DNA of 64,000 nt from Mycobacterium rhizamassiliense (lineage in GTDB: Bacteria > Actinomycetota > Actinomycetes > Mycobacteriales > Mycobacteriaceae). Every line of letters starts with the position of its first letter. The stretch's first letter is position 1. Both the position numbers and the translations under genes were made by a program. The notes beneath the pieces are model-generated. The model saw nothing but the letters and a program-made list of their open reading frames with translations, did no database searches and was not told where the DNA came from. The stretch covers positions 490,365 to 554,364 of the forward strand of contig NZ_LT721901.1 in the NCBI RefSeq assembly GCF_900157375.1, given 5' to 3'. Shown here piece after piece: positions 55,073-62,997 of this stretch.

Positions 55073-56185
55073 TCACTCTCCGAAGCGATCAACTAGGTGT
55101 GAGTTGATGCCGTCGGCATCCAAAGTTCGCGCCACCAGGTAGCCGGCGCCCATCCATGCGCGACGCGTCCATTTCCCGAACGACACCCGGGTGCCGGGGG
55201 CGCCGGATGCGGCGGGCAACATCTTCACCCGCTCCAGCGCCTCCTTGACCCCGCGTGGGCTCAGCGGGTGCGCGTCGGAAAAGGCACGCACCAGCGTCGC
55301 GGCGACGTCGCGGTTGACCACGGTCACGCAGAACTCGGGCCGACTGCCGTTGTACTTCTCCGCGTAGGAGTCGAGGAAGTCCTGGCCGATCTGGTTCGCC
55401 TCGTCGTACTGGTCGACGCCGGTCCAACCCATGAACGCGTTCCACATGATCGGGTTGACCCAGGCGTTCTGCCACGCGGTGGTGGTGAAGCGGGGTGGGT
55501 CCCAACCGAGGGCCTCCAGCGCCGGGTTGATGAAGACGATTCCGAATCCGAAGCCCAGGTGCACGACGGCTTCGGCCTTCGCCTCGTGCAGAGTCTGGAC
55601 CGCGGCGTTGATGTCCTGTGCCGTCTGGGCGATGGCGACTTCCGCCACGATGCGAATGTCTTTGCGCCGGCACGCACTTCGCAGGTTCTTCAGATAGCTC
55701 TCGCCGATGAGGCTCTGCTCGACCAGGACACCGATCTCGGCGAGTCCGCGTTTGGCGATGAGATCGGCCAAAAAGATCGGCTCGTCGGTCATCGATCCCT
55801 GCGGGAATGCGAAGGTCCACTCGCCCAACCAGTCGTCGGTGCCGGTGACGCTGATCGCGGGGACCTTGAAGCGTTCCTCGATCGCTTCGCGCAACGGCAC
55901 GCAGTTGTCGGTGATGTTCGGACCGAAGACCACCAGGCAGCCCTCGTCGACCAGTTCGCCATAGGCGTCGATGACCGCCTTGACCGAACCCTTCGGTAGG
56001 CCCTCCACCTCGCGGTAGATCATCTGCACGGGACGATCCATCACGCCCTGCGCGACCGCCTCTTCGAAGATGAGGTCGAAGGTCTGGGTGAACGACGCGA
56101 ACAGGTCCTCGGGGAAGCCCGGCGGCAGCGTGAAGTCCATCAGGTAGCCGACCTTGATCGGCTCGGCGGTGCTTTCGTAGGACAT
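55073..56185 (-). CDS. Type 1 periplasmic-binding-fold (branched-chain amino acid/urea type) protein without signal peptide
   Basis: A 370-residue protein with the fold of ABC substrate-binding proteins (PIKVGYLMDFTLPPG at the start; GCLVVFGPNITDNC; ISVTGTDDWLGEWTF; AEIGVLVEQSLIGESYLKNL; FITTTAW-type hinge). It has no signal peptide or lipobox, and no permease or ATPase gene is near, so it is probably a cytoplasmic ligand-binding protein, as AmiC is for amides. It heads the AveC-SDR-P450 operon and has a shared operator-like site 47 bases upstream. Confidence 0.75.
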   Translation of the reverse strand: MSYESTAEPIKVGYLMDFTLPPGFPEDLFASFTQTFDLIFEEAVAQGVMDRPVQMIYREVEGLPKGSVKAVIDAYGELVDEGCLVVFGPNITDNCVPLREAIEERFKVPAISVTGTDDWLGEWTFAFPQGSMTDEPIFLADLIAKRGLAEIGVLVEQSLIGESYLKNLRSACRRKDIRIVAEVAIAQTAQDINAAVQTLHEAKAEAVVHLGFGFGIVFINPALEALGWDPPRFTTTAWQNAWVNPIMWNAFMGWTGVDQYDEANQIGQDFLDSYAEKYNGSRPEFCVTVVNRDVAATLVRAFSDAHPLSPRGVKEALERVKMLPAASGAPGTRVSFGKWTRRAWMGAGYLVARTLDADGINSHLVDRFGE

Positions 56186-56231
56186 CTGACCTCCTAGGGA
56201 ACGCGCATCAGCCGCAGTGACCCGCCGGGTC

Positions 56232-56247
56232 GACCTAATATTTGTTC
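56232..56247. promoter_or_regulatory. Cluster operator-like site B (GACCTAATATTTGTTC)
   Basis: It lies 47 bases upstream of the binding-protein ATG, in the 90-base gap after the ATPase gene. It matches the palindromic consensus GAACAAATATTTGTTC at 14 of 16 positions and site A at 14 of 16. Confidence 0.6.
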
Positions 56248-56275
56248 AGACCCTAGCGTGGGCGGTTTCGCGGCG

Positions 56276-57121
56276 TCAATCATGGACGGCGTCGGGCAGG
56301 TAGACGTCGAGCATTTCGTTCAGGCTGCGGCCCACCGCGACGTCGTCGGTGAGCGGTCCGGCGATCGCGGCCCTGGCCGCCGTGCGCATGGTCAGGCCTT
56401 CGCAAACTAGCCGGGCCGCCGCGATGAGCACCCGGGTGGAGGCGACCTCGCGCAGCCCGCCGGTCTCCAGACGGCGGATCGCGTGGCCGAGCCGGACCAG
56501 CTCGGCGGCTGTCGCGCGATCCACGCCGGACTCGTTGATCACGATCTGCTCCTCGATTTCGGCTGTGGGAAAACCGAATTCGATCGCGACCATGCGCTGG
56601 CGCGTCGAGTCCTTGAGGTCCTTGAGCACGCTTTGGTAGCCCGGGTTGTACGACACCACCAGGCCGAATCCGGGCGCCGCGTCCAGCGTCACGCCGAGGC
56701 GTTCGATCGGCAGCTGCCGCCGGTGATCGGCGAGCGGATGAAGCACCACGGTCGTGTCCTGCCGCGCCTCGACCACCTCGTCGAGGTAGCAGATCGCGCC
56801 CTCGCGCACGGCGCGGGTGAGCGGCCCGTCGACCCAGACCGTCTCGTTGCCGCGCAGCAGGTAGCGACCGACCAGGTCCGCGGTGGTGAGGTCGTCGTGG
56901 CAGGCGACGGTGACCAGCGGTCGCCCCAGGTCGTGGGCCATCGCCTCGACGAAGCGGGTCTTGCCGCACCCGGTCGGGCCCTTGAGGACCAGGGAGAGCC
57001 CCTGCCGGTAGGCGGCCTTGAAGACGATTTCCTCGTCGCCGACCGCCTGGTAGTAAGGGCGCATCACGTCCTCTGTCGCGATCGCGCCGTTCTGCTGAGC
57101 GAGCATCGGCTCGTCGGCCAT
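56276..57121 (-). CDS. MoxR/NorQ/CbbQ-type AAA+ ATPase
   Basis: A 281-residue AAA+ protein. Walker A is GPTGCGKT (48-55), Walker B is ICYLDEVVEA (about 113-122), sensor 1 sits in VVSYNPGYQS and the arginine-finger region in DSTRQRM. Proteins of this type pair with a VWA-domain protein to remodel or load metal into a target enzyme, as NorQ-NorD and CbbQ-CbbO do. A VWA gene of the NorD/CbbO kind is just upstream. Both have their own operator-like sites. The client enzyme is not known. Confidence 0.85.
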   Translation of the reverse strand: MADEPMLAQQNGAIATEDVMRPYYQAVGDEEIVFKAAYRQGLSLVLKGPTGCGKTRFVEAMAHDLGRPLVTVACHDDLTTADLVGRYLLRGNETVWVDGPLTRAVREGAICYLDEVVEARQDTTVVLHPLADHRRQLPIERLGVTLDAAPGFGLVVSYNPGYQSVLKDLKDSTRQRMVAIEFGFPTAEIEEQIVINESGVDRATAAELVRLGHAIRRLETGGLREVASTRVLIAAARLVCEGLTMRTAARAAIAGPLTDDVAVGRSLNEMLDVYLPDAVHD

Positions 57122-57169
57122 CGATTCCCTCTCCTCTTCCGCGACACTGCGGTGCAGCGAGCCTAACCG

Positions 57170-57185
57170 GAACAGATATTTGTTT
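57170..57185. promoter_or_regulatory. Cluster operator-like site C (GAACAGATATTTGTTT)
   Basis: It lies 48 bases upstream of the AAA+ ATPase ATG and matches the palindromic consensus at 14 of 16 positions; it is the most symmetrical of the four sites. Confidence 0.6.
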
Positions 57186-57214
57186 TCAAGCTTGCGGGGC
57201 TCGGGGCGGCGTCC

Positions 57215-58942
57215 TCAGGACACCCGTCGGCGCACCTCGGCCGACCGAAGTGCCGAGCGGAACAGCGGCCCGATCACGCCCGCGAGTTGATCCGGACGCG
57301 CCACGGTGGCGTGCGCGGTGCTGCCGAAAACCCTGCGCAGCGACTTCAGGTCCGTGCCCGCGCCGATCGTCAGGCACACGCAGCCGGTCCCCCGGCGGCG
57401 CGCCTCGGTCAGCGCGCGGCGGGCATCCGCGGCGCCGTAGGCGCGCTCGTAGCCGTGGTCGTAGGCCAGCCCGTCGGAGATCACCACCAGCAGCCGCCGC
57501 GACGTTCCGCCGTGGGTCTCCAGCACCGTCGAGCCGTGCCGGATCGCGGCGCCCAGCCGCGAGTACGCACCGGGCTCCAGGCTATTGAGCCGCCGGACGA
57601 ACCGGGCGTCCAGGTGATCGTCAAATCGCTTGACGGGCACCATGTTCACCGCGGAGCGGCCCTGCGAGTAATACGCGTACAGCGCCACCCGATCACCCAG
57701 GTCATGCAGCGCGACCGTCAGGTCGGCGACGACCACGCGCTGCTGCTCGTGGACGGTTCGTCCCAGCGTGCCGGGCTCGGCCGTCGAACCCGAGACGTCG
57801 AGGAGAACGAGTACCGACAGGTCACGCCGGCGGCGCAGGCTATCGATGTACACCGCCTCGTCGGGCACCGACCCAGCCAGCATTTCGACGTGCGCTTCGA
57901 TGGCGGCGTCGATGTCGATGTCGTCGCCCTGCGACTGGCGGTGGCGGCGGTGCAGGGCCATCCCGAGCCGGGCCAGCGGCCGGCGCAGCCCGATCGCGGC
58001 GTCGATCGCCTGCGTGGCGGATTGCTTGATCGTGGGCTCGACCTCGCGCACCGTGCACCAGGCGGGCCGGTAGGCCTTGCGGGCGCCGTCCCATTCCGGA
58101 TACCGCACGCCATCCGACGTCACGTCGGGCTCGTCGCCGTCGGCGCCGGTCGTGGCTGCCAGCGAGCGCACCGCATCCGCGCCGCGGCGCCCCGAGTTGG
58201 TGCGATGCGTGGGGCTGTCGGCGCCCGGCGGGCCGCCCCCGCTGCCGGTCTTGCGCGCCGACGACAGCATCTTCTTCAGCCACTTGCCGATGAATCCGCC
58301 GCCGCCGACCGGGCTGGTGAACAGGTCGGGATCGTCGGTGTCGTCGACCTCGCCGTCGTCGAGCTCTTCCAATTCCCGCGCGCCCCGGCTGCGCGGGGCG
58401 TGGCCGGGCTGGTCCTCATCCGGCTTCTTCTCGGCCCGGGCCGACGCGCTGAGGATCTTTGCGCCGCGGATGACGCCGAACTCGGGCGGCGGTTCGTCGA
58501 CCGCCGACTTCCCGGTGGCGATGTCCAGCGACGCGGCGGGCGAGTCGCTGCGACCGGCGATGTCGGGGTCGGCCATGGCGGCCAAAGTTCGCGGCAGCAC
58601 GTCGGCGTTGCCGGCCAGCGCGCGATGCCCCTCGATGACCAGATAGCGTCGGGCCAACCGGGGGTGCCGGGCCAGGCGACGCACAACGTCGGGATCCAGG
58701 CTGCCCGCCGCGACCAAAGATGCTTGTACCGCAACGGATTTCAGACCCTCGCGGGCCGGCGCAGCGGTATCGATGAACACCGTCTGGCCGTCCGTCCACG
58801 CCGGCGCGCCCGGTTGCTGGGCGGCGACAGCCATGGGACGCCCGGCGAGGGCCGACGCCAGCATGCCGAGGACCGGCAGACGATCGCCGGGGGCGTCGTT
58901 CGTCACGGGAGCCTTTCCAGGTTGACCAAATATCTGTTCCAT
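57215..58942 (-). CDS. VWA domain protein (NorD/CbbO-like partner of the AAA+ ATPase)
   Basis: A 575-residue protein with a C-terminal von Willebrand A domain whose MIDAS motif DVSGS is at 382-386. The domain continues with VALYAYYSQGRSAVNMVPVKRF and the second loop DLDARFVRRLNSLEPGAYSRLGAAIRHGS. The N-terminal half is alpha-helical with an acidic linker (DDGEVDDTDDPD, about 190-205). The size and layout fit NorD/CbbO. The ATG at 58942 sits on top of operator-like site D, so the true start may be GTG 58906 (MTNDAPGDRLPVLG). Confidence 0.82.
   Translation of the reverse strand: MEQIFGQPGKAPVTNDAPGDRLPVLGMLASALAGRPMAVAAQQPGAPAWTDGQTVFIDTAAPAREGLKSVAVQASLVAAGSLDPDVVRRLARHPRLARRYLVIEGHRALAGNADVLPRTLAAMADPDIAGRSDSPAASLDIATGKSAVDEPPPEFGVIRGAKILSASARAEKKPDEDQPGHAPRSRGARELEELDDGEVDDTDDPDLFTSPVGGGGFIGKWLKKMLSSARKTGSGGGPPGADSPTHRTNSGRRGADAVRSLAATTGADGDEPDVTSDGVRYPEWDGARKAYRPAWCTVREVEPTIKQSATQAIDAAIGLRRPLARLGMALHRRHRQSQGDDIDIDAAIEAHVEMLAGSVPDEAVYIDSLRRRRDLSVLVLLDVSGSTAEPGTLGRTVHEQQRVVVADLTVALHDLGDRVALYAYYSQGRSAVNMVPVKRFDDHLDARFVRRLNSLEPGAYSRLGAAIRHGSTVLETHGGTSRRLLVVISDGLAYDHGYERAYGAADARRALTEARRRGTGCVCLTIGAGTDLKSLRRVFGSTAHATVARPDQLAGVIGPLFRSALRSAEVRRRVS
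58924..58939. promoter_or_regulatory. Cluster operator-like site D (GACCAAATATCTGTTC)
   Basis: It lies between the VWA gene and the divergent SnoaL-like gene (start 58983), matching the consensus at 14 of 16 positions. It overlaps codons 2-7 of the longest VWA reading frame, which argues for a downstream start there. Confidence 0.55.
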
Positions 58943-58982
58943 CGTAGAGTCCGGGTTCGAGCGCCGTCAACGAGATGAGAAC

Positions 58983-59519
58983 GTGGACACCGAATTACGC
59001 GAACAGGTCAAACGGCTTACCGACCGGGCCGAGATCTACGACTGCATGCAGCGTTACGCGCGCGGCATCGACCGCCAGGACCGCGCGCTGCTGCGGTCGG
59101 CATATCACGACGGCGCGGTCGACGATCACGTCGGATTCGTCGGTGTGGTAGACGATTTCATCGATTGGGCGCTCGCCTACCACGGCACCCAGACGCGTTA
59201 TCAGCACTTCCTGCTCAACCACACCGCGGACATCGATGGCGACGTGGCCCACGCCGAGACGTACTACCTGTTTATCGGAACCGATCGCGAGCCGGCCAAT
59301 CACATGACGCTTTCGGGCGGGCGCTACGTCGATCGCCTGGAGCGGCGCGACGGCCGCTGGGCCATCGCCGATCGGGTGTGCGTCGTGGAGTTCACTTCCG
59401 AATCGGAATCGCAGATGACCGACGAAGTGCTCGCGCTGATGGTCGGGATACGGGCCGCCCGCCACGACTCGACGGACCCGTCCTACCAGCGGCCGCTGAC
59501 CGCGGCCCGCTCGACCTAA
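58983..59519 (+). CDS. SnoaL-like (NTF2-fold) protein
   Basis: A 178-residue SnoaL_4-type protein (LTDRAEIYDCMQRYARGIDRQDRALLRSAYHDGAVDDH at the start, NHTADIDGDVAHAETYYLFIGTD, GGRYVDRLERRDGRWAIADR). The His-Asp arrangement of the SnoaL_4 pocket, as in ring-hydroxylating small subunit-like hydratases, is visible, but no reaction can be assigned. The start is GTG 58983. It is divergent from the VWA gene and shares operator-like site D, so it probably belongs to the cluster. Confidence 0.8.
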   Translation: MDTELREQVKRLTDRAEIYDCMQRYARGIDRQDRALLRSAYHDGAVDDHVGFVGVVDDFIDWALAYHGTQTRYQHFLLNHTADIDGDVAHAETYYLFIGTDREPANHMTLSGGRYVDRLERRDGRWAIADRVCVVEFTSESESQMTDEVLALMVGIRAARHDSTDPSYQRPLTAARST

Positions 59520-60166
59520 GCCCGGGCGCGCAGCATCGCGCGCTGACGGCCGCCCTCGCCGCCGACGAGGTCGACATCGACTGCCGCAAAGCCCGCGGAC
59601 TGCAGCGCGTCGGCAACCGGAGCGGGGTCGGCGATATCGCTGAACGGCAGCGCGGCCGCGACGTCGTCGGTGTAGTGATGCGCCGCCACCTGCGCGTTGA
59701 GCGAGCAGTCGGCGACCAGCGTTCCGCCCGGCGTCAGGACGCGAAGCCACTGCGCGAACGCCTTGTCGGGTTCGAGCACGGTCCAGATGAAATGCCGCGC
59801 GGTGACGGCGTCGAAACTGGCGTCGGGGAACGGCAGCCGCTCGGTGACCCCCTCCACGAAGGTGATGTCGATTCCGCGTTCGGCAGCCTTGGCGCGCGCG
59901 TTCGCCAGCATCGCCTCCGACGCATCGAATCCGGTCACCTGGTGACCGAGGTCGGCCAGCAGCAACGCGACAAAGCCGGTGCCCGTGGCGATGTCGAGCA
60001 CCCGGGACGAGGGTGGGATCGCGCCCAGGGCCGTCGTCCACAACTGATGCTCGGCTTCGGAGTGGATGCCGTGGGCATCCTTGCCGTCATAGCGCGAGCC
60101 CTCTTCTTCCCAGAAGGTGCGGATCGCGGTATGGGCGGCCGCCAGGCCCCCGCTGTTATTCGGCAT
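59516..60166 (-). CDS. Class I SAM-dependent methyltransferase
   Basis: A 216-residue methyltransferase: motif I RVLDIATGTGFVALLLADLG, GFDASEAMLANARAKA and a catalytic-site stretch FDAVTARHFIWTVLEPDKAF. It starts MPNNSGGLAAAHTAIRTFW at 60166; ATG 60208 gives a longer N-terminus. The substrate is unknown. It is convergent with the SnoaL-like gene (stop overlap) and marks the right edge of the accessory cluster. Confidence 0.75.
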   Translation of the reverse strand: MPNNSGGLAAAHTAIRTFWEEEGSRYDGKDAHGIHSEAEHQLWTTALGAIPPSSRVLDIATGTGFVALLLADLGHQVTGFDASEAMLANARAKAAERGIDITFVEGVTERLPFPDASFDAVTARHFIWTVLEPDKAFAQWLRVLTPGGTLVADCSLNAQVAAHHYTDDVAAALPFSDIADPAPVADALQSAGFAAVDVDLVGGEGGRQRAMLRARA

Positions 60167-60276
60167 TAGCTCGGCCACAGAGCAATTCAGCACTAGTCGC
60201 GTCGCCATTGCAACTTCGGTCCGACGGCCGCGCATGCCACCGTTTCGGCAGTCATTAATCGGGGTAGGCCCCGCTC

Positions 60277-60996
60277 ATGAATAAGGGCGTATCCTTCGCG
60301 GTCGCGGCATTGACCGCAACCATCGCACCGCTAGCCGCATGTTCGAACCAGCAGGGCAACCAGGCCAATACGTCGACCAGCCCACCCCCGGGCGCGGAAC
60401 GGCTGACCACGCAACTGAAGGGTGCCGACGGCAACCAGATCGGCACCGCGACCATCGATTTCGCGAACGGGTACGCGACGGTGACCGTGGAAACCAGCCC
60501 CAACCAGGTGCTGAGTCCTGGTTTTCATTCGCTGATGGTCCACGCGGTGGGCAAATGCGAGGCGCCGGACTTCACCTCGGCAGGCAGCGTCTACCAGGCG
60601 GCGGACCACACGGGCTTTCCCGCCAGTGGGGACCTGACCGCGCTGCAGGTGCGCAACGATGGCTCGGCCAAACTCGTCACCACCACCAACCTGCTGACGG
60701 CCGCAGACCTGAGGAACAGCTCCGGATCGGCGCTGATCCTCCACCAATCCGCGGACAACTTGAACGCTGCCCCGACCGGTGAATCGAACAAGCGCGTGGC
60801 CTGCGGCGTGATCGCCGCGACGTCGTCAACCTCGACCACCACGACGACGAACAGCGTCAGCACGGTGACCAGCACTGCCGTCGTGCCGCCGCCGGAGACG
60901 AGCACCAGCACCGTCACGGTCACTCCGAGCACCACGACGTACCTGCCGACCAAGACCGTGACGACTCCGCCCAGCTTGCCCCCCGGCGCGCACTAG
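60277..60996 (+). CDS. SodC-like (Cu/Zn superoxide dismutase domain) lipoprotein with missing copper ligands and a Thr/Ser tail
   Basis: A 239-residue lipoprotein (lipobox LAAC, Cys22). Residues 44-180 align with the mycobacterial SodC domain (GFHSLMVHAVGKCE, HTGFPASGDLTALQVRNDGSA, LILHQSADNLN, KRVACGVI). Of the copper ligands only His89 and His156 remain; the first His of the HxH pair is Met87 and the GGHY-type His is replaced in SAGSVYQ. The cysteine pair (94, 176) is kept. A Thr/Ser/Pro-rich tail (181-239) is likely O-mannosylated. Superoxide dismutase activity is doubtful. Confidence 0.8.
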   Translation: MNKGVSFAVAALTATIAPLAACSNQQGNQANTSTSPPPGAERLTTQLKGADGNQIGTATIDFANGYATVTVETSPNQVLSPGFHSLMVHAVGKCEAPDFTSAGSVYQAADHTGFPASGDLTALQVRNDGSAKLVTTTNLLTAADLRNSSGSALILHQSADNLNAAPTGESNKRVACGVIAATSSTSTTTTTNSVSTVTSTAVVPPPETSTSTVTVTPSTTTYLPTKTVTTPPSLPPGAH

Positions 60997-61093
60997 GCAC
61001 GAAGCGTCCTCGGTTCGAGGCCGAAGACCTGCATGGGCCGCCACACTCAACGTAGGCATCGCCATTGGCCAGCAAACGAAATAGTGTTCTGGC

Positions 61094-61495
61094 ATGCAGA
61101 CCGTGCTTTTCGCGCTCGGGTTGGTTCTGTTCCTGCTCGGCCTGCTCACCGGGTTCGCCGTTCCCGCGCTCAAGAATCCACGCATGGCGTTGTCGAGCCA
61201 CCTCGAGGCGGTGCTCAACGGCATGTTCCTGGTGCTGCTGGGCCTGCTCTGGCCGCACCTGCACTTGCCGCACCCGTGGGAAGTTACGGCAGTCGCGCTC
61301 GTCGTCTACTCCGCCTACGCGAACTGGGTGGCGTCGCTGCTCGCGGCGGTGTGGGGCGCCGGCCGCAAACTCGCGCCGATCGCGACCGGCGACCATGAGG
61401 CCTCGGCGGCGAAGGAGAGGTTCGTCAGTTTTCTGCTGGTGTCGCTGTCGCTCTCGATCGTCGTGGGTGTCGGCATCGTGATCGCTGGACTCTGA
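61094..61495 (+). CDS. Small four-helix membrane protein, similar to hydroxylaminobenzene mutase HabA/HabB
   Basis: A 133-residue protein with four membrane helices and the conserved stretch GLLTGFAVPALKNPRMALSSHLEAVLNGMFLVLLG, which I recognise from the HabA/HabB-like family. Members rearrange hydroxylaminobenzene to aminophenol in Pseudomonas; most homologues are untested. There is no clear operon partner. Confidence 0.65.
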   Translation: MQTVLFALGLVLFLLGLLTGFAVPALKNPRMALSSHLEAVLNGMFLVLLGLLWPHLHLPHPWEVTAVALVVYSAYANWVASLLAAVWGAGRKLAPIATGDHEASAAKERFVSFLLVSLSLSIVVGVGIVIAGL

Positions 61496-61571
61496 CGACG
61501 AGCCGCCCGCCTAAACGCCCGGACTCGGTCGGGCCGCGACATTCCCCGCTTCCCCACAGTTAGATAAAGAC

Positions 61572-62033
61572 ATGACCACACACGAGACTGGCCGGGACGG
61601 GGCATCGCCCGAGGGCACGGTGACCGTCGCGGAAACCGGCACCGGAACGTACACCCAACAGATCACCGCGGGGCGCCACCAGCTCGTCGCCGACGAGCCG
61701 CGGCCGGTCGGCGACGACGCCGGACCAACGCCCTACGACCTGCTGCTGGCCGCGCTCGGCGCGTGCACGTCCATGACGGTGCGAATGTACGCCGAACGCA
61801 AGGGCTGGCCGCTAGAGCAAGTTCGAGTCACGTTGCGGCACTCGCGCATTCACGCTAAAGACTGCGCCGACTGCGAGACCACCAACGGCTGGATCGATCA
61901 TATCGACCGCCGTATCGAATTGACCGGGAACCTCGACGAAGCTCAGCGTGATCGGTTGTTGCTCATGGCCGAACGCTGCCCCGTGCACCAAACGCTGACC
62001 TCGGAGGTGCGCGTCGCGACCTCTTTGGGGTGA
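61572..62033 (+). CDS. OsmC-family peroxiredoxin-like protein
   Basis: A 153-residue OsmC/Ohr-fold protein with both redox cysteines: Cys65 in [12 protein letters not shown] and Cys136 in [10 protein letters not shown]. Two further cysteines ([10 protein letters not shown], about 97-100) are typical of the YhfA/OsmC-like subgroup rather than Ohr. The protein probably reduces organic hydroperoxides or acts on sulfur species. The TGA overlaps a downstream frame that looks like the tail of a TetR gene. Confidence 0.82.
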   Translation: MTTHETGRDGASPEGTVTVAETGTGTYTQQITAGRHQLVADEPRPVGDDAGPTPYDLLLAALGACTSMTVRMYAERKGWPLEQVRVTLRHSRIHAKDCADCETTNGWIDHIDRRIELTGNLDEAQRDRLLLMAERCPVHQTLTSEVRVATSLG

Positions 62034-62317
62034 GGCAGGTCGTCACGACATCAGCGCTTTCTGGGACGGAATCGCTTCGCAGTACCCGCGGCGCGCAGGA
62101 AGGTCGCGGCAAAGGTGTCGCAGACCGTCTCGAGATCGGGTACTTCGATGCCGGGAATCTGCCCCTCACCCTGTTGGCCCAACAACTGTTGGGCCCCATA
62201 GTGTTTCATGTGCTTACCCGCCCGGCCCTACCGAATCTCCCGGCCTGGCCGCTGCTCGACCTCGACGCCGCGTGTGACGTCTTCGCCGAAACGTTCGTAC
62301 GCGCCGTCGCGACCTAG
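62030..62317 (+). pseudogene. Remnant of a TetR-family regulator (C-terminal end only)
   Basis: From about 62118 the frame reads VADRLEIGYFDAGNLPLTLLAQQLLGPIVFHVLTRPALP and ends DLDAACDVFAETFVRAVAT. This is the pattern of a TetR_C ligand domain (helices alpha-8 and alpha-9). No helix-turn-helix is found upstream; the preceding 88 bases look unrelated. I read it as a 3' fragment left after deletion. Translation of a small protein cannot be excluded. Confidence 0.55.
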
Positions 62318-62895
62318 AGTCCCGGGTTGGCCTCGGCGGTTGCGACCAATTGGGTGATCGCCATGTCGAATGGGTCGGGGCTACGCAGGACACGACTGAG
62401 GATGAGCGCTCCTTCCACGCTGCTCCACACGTTGGTCGCCAGCCGCACGGCGTTGTCGTGGGCGAGACCCTTTTCGGCGAAGCGTGCGGCCAGCGTGGTG
62501 ATCAGATCCTGGAAGGCGCGCCGCGCCGCATCGCTGAGCTGGCCGGAGGCGGGCGTCGATTCGATGACTATCGGAGCTACGGCGCACCCCTCGCGGTAGT
62601 CACTCGCGACGAGCTCGTCGCGTTCGCGGCCGATGAACGCCGCGATCAGTTCCGCCGGGGTGCCGGTCGCGGCTGCCGCACGGTTGATGTCCGCGATCCG
62701 CTGGGCGGCGTGCAGAAGGGTGACCTCGATGGCGAGCTCTTCCTTGCCACCGGGGAAGTGAAAGTACATCGACCCGCGCGGAGCAGCGCTCTCGCTTACC
62801 ACGTCGGACAGGGCGGTGCCGAGATAGCCGTGTTCGCGAAACAGGCGCCGCGCGGCGGCGATCATCCGTTGCTTGCTGTCAGTTCGCCTTGGCAT
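62314..62895 (-). CDS. TetR-family regulator (LmrA/YxaF type)
   Basis: A 193-residue TetR protein: MPRRTDSKQRMIAAARRLFREHGYLGTALSDVVSESAAPRGSMYFHFPGGKEELAIE is typical of the LmrA/YxaF subgroup, with the TetR_C_33-like C-terminal half (ALILSRVLRSPDPFDMAITQL). It is divergent from the tautomerase-DUF302 pair over 102 bases and probably represses them. Upstream in-frame ATGs at 62904 and 62907 are possible. Confidence 0.82.
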   Translation of the reverse strand: MPRRTDSKQRMIAAARRLFREHGYLGTALSDVVSESAAPRGSMYFHFPGGKEELAIEVTLLHAAQRIADINRAAAATGTPAELIAAFIGRERDELVASDYREGCAVAPIVIESTPASGQLSDAARRAFQDLITTLAARFAEKGLAHDNAVRLATNVWSSVEGALILSRVLRSPDPFDMAITQLVATAEANPGL

Positions 62896-62997
62896 GTCGT
62901 CCATCATACATAGTTCTTGACCGTTGCTCGAATGCAGTTGTAGTATCGTGATAGTTATAAGTATGACGGCCGACATAGTATCTACAAGGAGTCCGAC

